Shown here piece by piece: positions 1 to 7,499 of a stretch of DNA of 32,435 nucleotides. Below the pieces are notes generated by a model. That model was not told where the DNA came from and did not search any database. It saw only the letters and a program-made list of their open reading frames with translations. The translations under genes were made by a program, and so were the position numbers. Origin of the DNA: an uncultured Chloroflexota bacterium (GTDB taxonomy: Bacteria; Chloroflexota; Anaerolineae; Aggregatilineales; Phototrophicaceae); the NCBI GenBank assembly GCA_937870805.1, contig CALMZT010000806.1:1-32435 (forward strand). The letters run 5' to 3'. The stretch's first letter is position 1. Each line of letters starts with the position of its first letter.

Positions 1-36
1 CTTATCAAATTTTTTCATTTATTTTCAAAAATGCTA

Positions 37-64
37 TTGTGCTATTGTGAAATATCTATATTAT
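37..64 (+). promoter_or_regulatory. Candidate sigma70-like promoter upstream of the 125..778 ORF (TTGTGC-16 bp-TATTAT)
   Basis: TTGTGC at 37-42 and TATTAT at 59-64 with a 16-bp spacer; AT-rich upstream sequence. Confidence 0.4.
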
Positions 65-124
65 GAAGTCATGCGCTGAATACAACGCATATTTAACGAA
101 ACCTACTTAAAAGGGAACTGAATC

Positions 125-778
125 ATGAAAACCGAAATAATCAACGCTGTAATGTCTGCAAACGCTCAATATATCACCCGCAAAGGTGCAACCGCTAACC
201 TGAATAAATCGGGCATTAATCCCGATTTACAAAAAGCTTTAGATATTGTGCGCGATATTCCCGACGGTCAATTTGTAGCGATTAAAAAGCTTGAAATTGA
301 AACCCGATTAATTGACGGTATCAAAAGCGCTACTAATACGAAAAAACCCATGAGAATCATGCAAGCTCTGTTATTTACTATTAGCGGTAACGGGGTTTTT
401 CTCAAGTCTAGCGCGAAGACTTTTATTCTTGAGTTTTGCGGTTTAGTAATTGGTAACGCTAAAACCCGCGAAGCTTTAGCATTCAGCGCTACGGGCAAGG
501 GCAATGAGAACACCAGCGATGAGATTAGAATTGCGAAAGCGCGCGCTATACAAAAAGCATTCGGGCTCATATCTGCACAAAGCGAACAGACGCAGAATAG
601 TGTTAGCTTTAGTGCGGGTGGTATCGCTGACACATTGGGCATTGCTACTAAAGAGAAGCGCACGGGTATGCCCGTTGTGAACCTAGACAACAAGGTAGCG
701 CAAGCGCTTGATGCGATGATTAGCGCGATGACTGACAGCAAGCTTCAGTTGATTGTTGCCCAATCAACGGGTAAATAA
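125..778 (+). CDS. hypothetical protein (217 aa)
   Basis: Long ORF with ATG start preceded by a purine-rich aaaaggga; no family recognised. Confidence 0.75.
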   Translation: MKTEIINAVMSANAQYITRKGATANLNKSGINPDLQKALDIVRDIPDGQFVAIKKLEIETRLIDGIKSATNTKKPMRIMQALLFTISGNGVFLKSSAKTFILEFCGLVIGNAKTREALAFSATGKGNENTSDEIRIAKARAIQKAFGLISAQSEQTQNSVSFSAGGIADTLGIATKEKRTGMPVVNLDNKVAQALDAMISAMTDSKLQLIVAQSTGK

Positions 779-786
779 CTAAGTCA

Positions 787-825
787 CGTTCAACCTAGAC
801 CGATTAAATCGGTCTAGGTTGAACG
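787..825. terminator. Perfect 19-bp-arm inverted repeat (cgttcaacctagaccgatt-a-aatcggtctaggttgaacg), probable terminator or structured element
   Basis: Arms checked base by base; lies just after the stop of 125..778; no strong U-tract. Confidence 0.55.
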
Positions 826-842
826 ATAAACATTTAACCTAT

Positions 843-1049
843 ATGAGACGCTATACCATGCAGATTAAACCGCACATTGACTTTATACTGTCGCCCTATG
901 CTATTCGTAATAATATCAACGGGTATGATGTAGACGAATGGGAGATTGAACATATCGAACTAGCGCCCATTCGGGCTAGTGGTGATGACAGTAGCGAAGA
1001 TAGAACCGCGTTCTATTCATTCGGTACTATTGACACCGACTATTTTTGA
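843..1049 (+). CDS. hypothetical small protein (start 843 or 858, not the TTG at 819)
   Basis: In-frame ATG at 843; the track start at 819 lies inside the palindrome. Confidence 0.5.
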   Translation: MRRYTMQIKPHIDFILSPYAIRNNINGYDVDEWEIEHIELAPIRASGDDSSEDRTAFYSFGTIDTDYF

Positions 1050-1149
1050 TTTAACAATTGAGAATCATTCCCGTCTAGGGTGGTGTACCTTAGAAGGGAA
1101 ACGAAGCCCCGATGCCCATCACCAATTATTTTTCCACACTCCCAAACCC

Positions 1150-1361
1150 GCCTTACACTTCCAGCCAGGCAGCTAGGAGCGACCCTCCTTATACTTCCGC
1201 GTTCACCCGAGCCAGGTGTTCGCGGATTGTGGACAAGCGCTAAAGTTGAACAGGCTCACTTAAACCAAAGCAAAAGTGTTCCGAACAAAAAGGAGAATGA
1301 CCCAATTGTGTAAAGGATGAGTGAAAATTTCTCAATTGACATACTTGCTCCTTACACTTCT
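1150..1361. repeat. Three direct copies of CCTTAYACTTCY (1151-1162, 1187-1198, 1350-1361) in mostly non-coding DNA
   Basis: Direct reading: ccttacacttcc, ccttatacttcc, ccttacacttct. Confidence 0.4.
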
Positions 1362-1365
1362 CTAC

Positions 1366-1653
1366 TTATCCGATTCGACCTTGTAACTCAGAAGTGTCAC
1401 AAGGTATCTCCAACTCAATTTCAGTCTCAAAGCAGCGCCTAAACCCAATGTGCAGGTGTGAACCGAAAGCATTCATCAGTACCCACAGCTGCCACTTGCT
1501 CCAGCCCTCTGCATCCTCTACGGGCGGAATATATTTGGGCGCTCTAAGCTGACCCCCGAATTTGGCCCAGAACGTGTAGTGATCGGCTTTGTGTACGGCT
1601 CTGCCGTGATCTGTCAGCCGAACGCGAACTGTGTCATTGATATTGAATTTCAC
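1366..1653 (-). CDS. hypothetical phage protein (95 aa, begins MKFNINDTVRVRLTDHGR)
   Basis: ORF in the leftward gene block; N-terminus resembles small phage proteins with a VRVRLTDHG segment. Confidence 0.7.
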   Translation of the reverse strand: MKFNINDTVRVRLTDHGRAVHKADHYTFWAKFGGQLRAPKYIPPVEDAEGWSKWQLWVLMNAFGSHLHIGFRRCFETEIELEIPCDTSELQGRIG

Positions 1654-1666
1654 GATTTATCCTAAG

Positions 1667-2584
1667 TTACCAAGTCGCCCAGTCTGTGTCGTAGTCTGGC
1701 TCGGTCGGTTTTTTCTGAGCGGTATAAAGTTGACCATCCGGGCCTTTCGATAGGGGCCATTGACATTGAGTGTCGAGCGCTTCGCGCGAAGATGAGTCTT
1801 CCGCCGATTCATCTTCGATCATCCAGACTGGGGTGTGCAGTTTGGAGAGCTTTGTACCGAAGTGGGTATCGACCAAATGCGCCCCATGCAGGGATGAATG
1901 CTCTCTCTCAATAATTTCTAGAAGCTGGCAAGCGGTGGCTTCGCTAAAGTGATGACTTATAAGCTCGCTGTACGAGGGCGCAATAAAAGAGCCGTCAGGT
2001 TCCTGATCTAGCCTACTGAGGTTAGCCAGTGAGCCGATGTTTGGCTCAAAGTCGATACGGTGAAGAATTGCCGACAGCGCAGCGGACCAGTGCGGAGGTC
2101 GAATATCGGAAAAATTGTCTAGCGCAAGGATGAAATCGACCAAGCGCTCCATTTCTTTGAGCGACAGCTTTTTAAGATCGGCGAGCTTCTTTGGTTCTGC
2201 TGCAAGAACGGGTTCGGGCTTCGGTTCTGGGTTAGGTATCCCAAGAAACTCATTGTTTGCAAAGACAATTCTGTCTTCAAGCTTCTTGAGAAGCGTCGGC
2301 GATATATGGCCTGTCACGATTTCAGGCGTGAGACTTCCGGAGATGCTTAACTTGCGTAAGAGCTCTTTACGCGCGCCAAGGTCTTCGATATCGGGCTTGA
2401 AATCAACGCGGTCCATGATGCAAAGAAAAATATCCCTGAAGGTGCTCTCTTTCCAGCTGCCGGGCACAGCATCCTCAAGAATCACATATCGCTTGGCGGA
2501 AATCTCGTTCAGCCACGCGCGAATGCCATCGCGACTTAAGCGTGGCGGCTCGATCTTCTTAAATTTAATAGCCTTAACGTCCAC
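1667..2584 (-). CDS. hypothetical protein (305 aa)
   Basis: Long ORF co-directional with its neighbours; the opposite-strand ORF 2115..2597 looks like a shadow. Confidence 0.75.
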   Translation of the reverse strand: MDVKAIKFKKIEPPRLSRDGIRAWLNEISAKRYVILEDAVPGSWKESTFRDIFLCIMDRVDFKPDIEDLGARKELLRKLSISGSLTPEIVTGHISPTLLKKLEDRIVFANNEFLGIPNPEPKPEPVLAAEPKKLADLKKLSLKEMERLVDFILALDNFSDIRPPHWSAALSAILHRIDFEPNIGSLANLSRLDQEPDGSFIAPSYSELISHHFSEATACQLLEIIEREHSSLHGAHLVDTHFGTKLSKLHTPVWMIEDESAEDSSSREALDTQCQWPLSKGPDGQLYTAQKKPTEPDYDTDWATW

Positions 2585-2602
2585 TCAGGTTCCCTAGTCA
2601 AA

Positions 2603-2624
2603 CAAGCCCGCGTTTGCGGGCTTG
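2603..2624 (-). terminator. Hairpin terminator candidate (caagcccgc-gttt-gcgggcttg)
   Basis: 9-bp GC-rich perfect stem directly after the leftward ORF ending at 2627; T-rich on the minus strand. Confidence 0.5.
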
Positions 2625-2626
2625 GG

Positions 2627-2812
2627 TTAATTTGTAAATCCGATAGCGTTCTGGCGCTCTTCGGGATCATCTAACTCCTCCATGATAACTGGCATATCCC
2701 GCAGCAGCAGAAGTCCAAGCATTGCAAGGGGGTTCGCTGTAACGATGCCCATCATGCCGATCATAATCACGATTGCAATGTTAAGTAGCAGGGAGGGGAG
2801 CATTGGGTTCAT
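2627..2812 (-). CDS. small hydrophobic, probably membrane protein (about 61 aa; the track start at 2824 is alternative)
   Basis: Hydrophobic segment LLLNIAIVIMIGMMGIVTANPLAMLGLLLL; ATG at 2812. Confidence 0.5.
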   Translation of the reverse strand: MNPMLPSLLLNIAIVIMIGMMGIVTANPLAMLGLLLLRDMPVIMEELDDPEERQNAIGFTN

Positions 2813-2825
2813 TATAGTCACCAAG

Positions 2826-2843
2826 TAAGTTATGAGTGACTAA
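2826..2843 (-). promoter_or_regulatory. Dyad motif copy (minus-strand reading TTAGTCACTCATAACTTA)
   Basis: Matches TAAGTCACNNNTGANNTA dyad; orientation follows leftward genes. Confidence 0.5.
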
Positions 2844-2851
2844 AGATTACA

Positions 2852-4366
2852 CTATGCCGCGCGTTTAACAAAGCCCAACCCGACAAAATCAAAATCCTCG
2901 ACAATGTTCTCGGCAAATCCTGGCGTAGACTCGATGATTGAACGACGCTGCTTGTAGTGCCCCTTCAGGTGAGTGTTGCCGTCATCGGCAAAGTCCACAA
3001 TAAATGCGACGTTGGGCATTCCGTTCTTTTTCTCGCGCAGACCGCGACCGATGCGCTGACGCATCGCAACTTCCGCCTTGCCCCCGCCCGCAAGAATCAC
3101 CATCCCGACAGCGGGCACGTCTACGCCTACGTCGAGAATGGTTGAGCCGATCAACACATCGATCGTACCGCCTTTAAGCTTGTTCAGAGACGCCTTGCGC
3201 TTTACTTGGTCATCTTCACCGTAAATGTAAGTGGCGCGCAGCCCTGCCCCCTTCATGAGCGTGTTGAGGGTCTTCCCATGCTCTTTATGCTGCACCAGAA
3301 CCATTACCGACATCCCGTAGCGCACGGCGCGGAGACATTCGACAACAATATGCTTGTTGCGCAGTTCGAACTCTGAAATACCGATTTTATAGGCACGCTG
3401 CCAAGGGGTGCTGCGATATAGCTTTGCGGGCTTTTCCTTCATGGTGACAAATTTAAAGTAGGGCTTCGCTAGAATGCCGCGCTCGATCAGCAGCTGTTCC
3501 GATACGGTAATCGCAATAGGTCCGGAAGAGGCCATCAGTCGCATATTGGCCTCTTCGCTGTCGCGCATGAATGGCGTCGCGGTGAGTGCCAGACGATAAT
3601 GTGCGCTCTTGCAATGCTGAAGAATCTCGTAATAGCTGTTGCCGGAAGCTTCGTGCGCCTCTTCGAGAATGACCAGCTCGAACATGCCGAGCACTTCTAT
3701 CATTTTCGCCTTGCGCTTAATCTGACGAGTTCGCGCCTCGTTGGACATTTCTGGGTCGGGCTCTTTCAGCCAGGACACAATCGTTTGCACCATCCCGCAG
3801 GTTACTTCTTTGGACACCTGAATATTGCCATCGCCAAGAATCGCAACACGCTTACCCAACGAAGCAAAGCTTTCGGCCATTTGATACATCAGCACGCCGC
3901 GCGTAGTCAGAAACAGGGTGGGGCGTGCAATGCGGGCTGTTGCGAGCTTACAGATACGCGATTTACCGCCACCCGTTGCCACCTGGGCGATCATTGCGCC
4001 ATGACGCAGCAGCTTGTCAACGGTGTGACGCTGATAGTCATAGCGCGGGTCTTCTGGGAAATCATCAACGACAGGGTGCTCCGGCCCCAGCGGTGCAGGA
4101 AAGGGTTTTCTGACGACGCTTACCTTGTAGCCGCAGTTCGTCAGATGCTGCTTCACCATATGCACAAAGCCACGCGGAAATGTAGCCTCGGTGAACGCGA
4201 AGAAGCTCGAACGACCGTCCCAGCCGCCTCGCGCAAACGCGGCCATATGCTCAACCCCATCCACGCGATACGACAGAATGCGCTGCGTTTCAAGTAACGC
4301 CTGACGGTCCGCGCCTATGAGCTTTCCGGTTACTGCGTTATGTGCGATTTGAATGGTTGCCGTCAT
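2852..4366 (-). CDS. SF2 DEAD/DEAH-type helicase, UvsW-like
   Basis: Walker A-like QVATGGGKSRICK, LVILEEAHEA (DExH), LALTATPF (motif III), QRIGRGLR (motif VI). Confidence 0.85.
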   Translation of the reverse strand: MTATIQIAHNAVTGKLIGADRQALLETQRILSYRVDGVEHMAAFARGGWDGRSSFFAFTEATFPRGFVHMVKQHLTNCGYKVSVVRKPFPAPLGPEHPVVDDFPEDPRYDYQRHTVDKLLRHGAMIAQVATGGGKSRICKLATARIARPTLFLTTRGVLMYQMAESFASLGKRVAILGDGNIQVSKEVTCGMVQTIVSWLKEPDPEMSNEARTRQIKRKAKMIEVLGMFELVILEEAHEASGNSYYEILQHCKSAHYRLALTATPFMRDSEEANMRLMASSGPIAITVSEQLLIERGILAKPYFKFVTMKEKPAKLYRSTPWQRAYKIGISEFELRNKHIVVECLRAVRYGMSVMVLVQHKEHGKTLNTLMKGAGLRATYIYGEDDQVKRKASLNKLKGGTIDVLIGSTILDVGVDVPAVGMVILAGGGKAEVAMRQRIGRGLREKKNGMPNVAFIVDFADDGNTHLKGHYKQRRSIIESTPGFAENIVEDFDFVGLGFVKRAA

Positions 4367-4387
4367 ATTGTTGCCTTGCTTATCCTG

Positions 4388-4416
4388 TTGGAGTATAGTC
4401 AGTAGTGACTTATATT
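4388..4416 (+). promoter_or_regulatory. Candidate promoter TTGGAG-17-TATATT with a dyad motif copy (4395-4412) in the spacer
   Basis: Hexamers at 4388-4393 and 4411-4416 with a 17-bp spacer; lies between divergent helicase and ParB-like genes. Confidence 0.55.
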
Positions 4417-4431
4417 AACGCACATTACTAC

Positions 4432-5079
4432 ATGCCCAAAATTACAATGTCCGAAGTGCCGATCAGGTCACTGACGCCGAATGTCTTCAACACTAACGCT
4501 GTTTCCCCAGAGTCTGAAATCAAGCTTGAAAATAGTCTCAAGCGATTCGGGGTTTACAAGCCAATTATCTGTCGCGAGCTAGATGACGGACGCCTAGAAA
4601 TTATTGGTGGCGAACATCGCTGGCGTGCGGCAAAGAAACTTGGCTACGAAACTGTTCCGATTGTCAATCTTGGCATCGTTCCCGACGCGAAAGCGAAGGA
4701 AATCATGCTGGTAGACAACGGGCGTTACGGCGAAGACGATACGCTGGCGCTGGCAGAGCTGCTACAAGACCTCGGTAACGCCGATGAGATTCTGAGTTTT
4801 CTGCCAATGTCGTCCAGTGAGCTTGATGCGATCTTCTCAAGCACAAGTATAGCCCTCGATGATCTGGATTCTGATTCAGACGACCTCCCTGACCTAAGCG
4901 CCGCCAGTTCCGCGCCTCTCAAAACTCACCAAATCATGCGTTTCAAGGTTCCCTTCGAGGACTCTGAGCGAATCCAAAAACGCATCGAGTACGTCATGAA
5001 GACTCAAGGATTTACCGAAGACGATTCAATGACCAATGCCGGCAACGCGCTGGTACATCTGTTAAAGGAAGAAAAGTAA
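4432..5079 (+). CDS. ParB-like nuclease-domain protein (ParB/Srx fold), copy 1
   Basis: VPIRSLTPN...EIIGGEHRWRAAKKLGYETVPIV matches ParB N-terminal motifs; GTG at 4405 lies inside the dyad, so ATG 4432 is preferred. Confidence 0.8.
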   Translation: MPKITMSEVPIRSLTPNVFNTNAVSPESEIKLENSLKRFGVYKPIICRELDDGRLEIIGGEHRWRAAKKLGYETVPIVNLGIVPDAKAKEIMLVDNGRYGEDDTLALAELLQDLGNADEILSFLPMSSSELDAIFSSTSIALDDLDSDSDDLPDLSAASSAPLKTHQIMRFKVPFEDSERIQKRIEYVMKTQGFTEDDSMTNAGNALVHLLKEEK

Positions 5080-5243
5080 TGACAAACCGTTTCCCCGAGT
5101 GTGAAGACTGCGCTTTTAATGGAGTTGAGCCCGCAATCTGTGACGAATGTTACGACGCGGACCAATTTGAGTATGGCGAAACGGAAGACAGCGGAGTACG
5201 AGCAACCCCGATCTACTTTCGCGACTGGAAGAACGCAGCATGA
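5079..5243 (+). CDS. 54-aa CxxC...CxxC putative zinc-binding mini-protein (not in the ORF track)
   Basis: Translation MTNRFPECEDCAFNGVEPAICDECYDADQFEYGETEDSGVRATPIYFRDWKNAA; TAATG overlap with the upstream gene. Confidence 0.7.
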   Translation: MTNRFPECEDCAFNGVEPAICDECYDADQFEYGETEDSGVRATPIYFRDWKNAA

Positions 5244-5419
5244 CCTTCGTATCGGCGCTGCGACACAAAAATGGCAAAAAGAACCTTCTTCACATCAATA
5301 ACGCAAAGTCTTTCGAGGAGGCGGTCATGGCAGTACATGCTACTTATCCAGGCGCAACAATCCTCGTTGCCTGCGCCCCAAAGTCCGAAGCTATCCTTAC
5401 CGAGAAAGTGCAAGCATGA
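5240..5419 (+). CDS. 59-aa hypothetical protein (not in the ORF track)
   Basis: Translation MTFVSALRHKNGKKNLLHINNAKSFEEAVMAVHATYPGATILVACAPKSEAILTEKVQA; 4-nt ATGA overlaps at both ends. Confidence 0.65.
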   Translation: MTFVSALRHKNGKKNLLHINNAKSFEEAVMAVHATYPGATILVACAPKSEAILTEKVQA

Positions 5420-6075
5420 GTGATTCTGAAATCAGAATGGAATACTGGCCCATCGATAGTATCGTGCCCTATGAGCTCAACTCTAAAAAGCATGATAAGG
5501 AGCAGGTGGGAAAAATCGCCACTTCCATTCAACGCTTCGGGTTTGACCAGCCTATTGTAGTGGACAAGGACGGCGTCATCATCAAAGGGCACGGTCGTCG
5601 CCTTGCTTGCATTCAGCTTGGGCTGAGGGTGGTTCCGGTGCTGGTCCGTGCCGACCTCACTGCCGAGCAAGTCAAGGCAGCGCGCGTTGCCGACAATCGC
5701 GCGGCGGTTGGAGATATTGATACCGCAATGCTGAAGCTTGAGCTCGAAGGCATTGATCTGGACGATCTGCGGGGCATCTTCGATGACAAGGAGTTGGAAT
5801 TCCTTGATGCGGACATGACCGAAATGAGTGAAGACGCCTTTGCTGATGATCTTGACCAGGCATTAGCCGCCCAGGATGTTGCAACGCAGGAAAAGATGCA
5901 AGTAGCCGCCGATAAACGGGTTCCCATCGCAAAGGCGCTGGGTTTCAAGGACATTGCCGGGGCTGACCTGATTTATGTAAACAGGTTGATGGCGCAGTTG
6001 GAAGCGCAATATGGCGCACGGGGCGAAGGCGCCTTCGTGGGGTTCGTAAAAAGTCTCGTGGGTGATAAGTCATGA
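5416..6075 (+). CDS. ParB-like nuclease-domain protein, copy 2
   Basis: WPIDSIVPYELNSKKHDKEQVGKIATSIQRFGFDQPIVVDKDGVIIKGHGRRLACIQLGL is typical of phage ParB-like proteins. Confidence 0.85.
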   Translation: MSDSEIRMEYWPIDSIVPYELNSKKHDKEQVGKIATSIQRFGFDQPIVVDKDGVIIKGHGRRLACIQLGLRVVPVLVRADLTAEQVKAARVADNRAAVGDIDTAMLKLELEGIDLDDLRGIFDDKELEFLDADMTEMSEDAFADDLDQALAAQDVATQEKMQVAADKRVPIAKALGFKDIAGADLIYVNRLMAQLEAQYGARGEGAFVGFVKSLVGDKS

Positions 6076-6425
6076 ATGACGTATATCGGGGAATACCTAA
6101 GCTGGTCCGGGTTGGGTGCTTCCAATTCAAGGTTGAAATTGGCGACCTTGAAGATCATGAGGTGGAGGCTAACTTCGGGCACTGCAACCTTGTGAGTCAA
6201 AAAATACGGTTGCGACCCGGCATGAGCGCGCAAAACCTGGCGAACACGTTTATTCACGAAGTCATGCACGCAATCCACTGGTTTCATGACCTGAAGGACA
6301 GCGACACCGAAGAAGACTTTACTACCCGTGGCGCAAATGGCCTAGTCGCCTTCTGGCAGGACAACCCGAAAGCCGTCGCATGGTGGAGTCGTACCCTGCT
6401 GCTCAAAGACAGGGATCAGCCATGA
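6072..6425 (+). CDS. putative zinc metallopeptidase-like protein (HEVMH)
   Basis: FIHEVMHAIHWFHD HExxH motif; ATGA overlap. Confidence 0.65.
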   Translation: MNDVYRGIPKLVRVGCFQFKVEIGDLEDHEVEANFGHCNLVSQKIRLRPGMSAQNLANTFIHEVMHAIHWFHDLKDSDTEEDFTTRGANGLVAFWQDNPKAVAWWSRTLLLKDRDQP

Positions 6426-6667
6426 ATCAGACGCGCCTGGGCTCCTTTATAGAATCCTTGATGAACATCGTTATTGGGTTCGTCGTGGCACTGATTTCTC
6501 AGACCATTATTTTCCCAATGTTTGATATTTACGTATCCATGACGACTCACCTGGCGATCAGCGCCTGGTTCACGGCGATCAGCCTGGTGCGTAGCTACAT
6601 TATTCGCCGCTGGTTTAATGCACGTCTGAGAGCTACGGCCCAAAAGCTTGCGGGAGTGACGGCATGA
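6422..6667 (+). CDS. small phage membrane protein (about 81 aa)
   Basis: MNQTRLGSFIESLMNIVIGFVVALISQTIIFPMF...SLVRSYIIRRWFN, resembles common small phage membrane proteins; ATG 6422 overlaps the upstream stop. Confidence 0.65.
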   Translation: MNQTRLGSFIESLMNIVIGFVVALISQTIIFPMFDIYVSMTTHLAISAWFTAISLVRSYIIRRWFNARLRATAQKLAGVTA

Positions 6668-7371
6668 AGTACATCATCGATAAGCGCTTCACATCGCGGG
6701 TAGGGCGCTCTGACCGCATCCTTGAGGTGGCTGAGTCTTTTGGCATCGGGCTGGAAGAGAAGGAGTTTGTGGTATTCGACAAGCTGGAGCTTGAAGTCAA
6801 CCGAGGAGACGTGGTGTATATCACCGGACAGTCTGGTTCCGGCAAGAGCTTGTTGCTAAAGGAGCTGGAGCGACAGATGGGAGAGGAGGGGCTAAAGGTC
6901 GCCAATCTCGACCAGATCGAGCTGCTTCCCATTCCGCTGATTGACCAGATCGGAAAAGATACCAATGACGCCATTCGGTTGCTGGGCTCTGCCGGGATCA
7001 ATGACGCCTACCTGTTCGTTCGCAAGCCGTCTGAGCTGTCTGACGGACAACGGTATCGCTTCAGGCTGGCAAAGGCCATTGAAACCGATGCTGACGTGTG
7101 GGTTGCTGATGAATTCCTGGCCGTGCTTGACCGCATCGCTGCGAAGGTTATTGCCTATTCGCTTCAAAAGACAGCCCGCCGTAATGGCAAAACGGTAATC
7201 GTGGCAACCACCCACACCGACATGGTGCCCGACCTCGGACCCGACATTTATATCGAGAAGCGCTACCGGGAAAAGCTCCGTATTGACGTAATTCATGACG
7301 CGGCAAATCAGGCTGGAGAACGCGTGGTTACGCGGGATGAGCTCAACAACATGCTCTTAAAGGCGATGTGA
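6664..7371 (+). CDS. ABC-type ATPase domain protein (soluble, non-transporter)
   Basis: Walker A GQSGSGKS, signature-like LSDGQRYRFRLAKAI, Walker B-like VWVADEFLAVLD, H-loop region VIVATTHTD. Confidence 0.85.
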   Translation: MKYIIDKRFTSRVGRSDRILEVAESFGIGLEEKEFVVFDKLELEVNRGDVVYITGQSGSGKSLLLKELERQMGEEGLKVANLDQIELLPIPLIDQIGKDTNDAIRLLGSAGINDAYLFVRKPSELSDGQRYRFRLAKAIETDADVWVADEFLAVLDRIAAKVIAYSLQKTARRNGKTVIVATTHTDMVPDLGPDIYIEKRYREKLRIDVIHDAANQAGERVVTRDELNNMLLKAM

Positions 7372-7499
7372 TGAACACACTTATGGACTTCATTAAGGCG
7401 GCTCTTGCACCGGCGCTCATCGCCGTTGCTTTATTCCTAGCGTGGCTATCAAACAAGAACGACGATGATGACTGGCCGCAACATGGTGCCATGACATGA
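7371..7499 (+). CDS. 42-aa single-TM mini-protein (not in the ORF track)
   Basis: Translation MNTLMDFIKAALAPALIAVALFLAWLSNKNDDDDWPQHGAMT; overlaps at both ends. Confidence 0.6.
   Translation: MNTLMDFIKAALAPALIAVALFLAWLSNKNDDDDWPQHGAMT

Noticed and set aside
819-842. TTG start of the 819..1049 ORF
   Set aside because: Lies inside the perfect palindrome; ATG 843 or 858 is more plausible.
1080-1313. 77-aa GTG ORF and overlapping 979..1176 ORF
   Set aside because: Non-ATG or overlapping, Pro/Arg-rich, no convincing RBS; the region looks non-coding.
3599-4297. 232-aa plus-strand ORF opposite the helicase
   Set aside because: Overlaps the motif-supported helicase on the other strand; Cys/His/Arg-rich low-plausibility composition typical of antisense frames.
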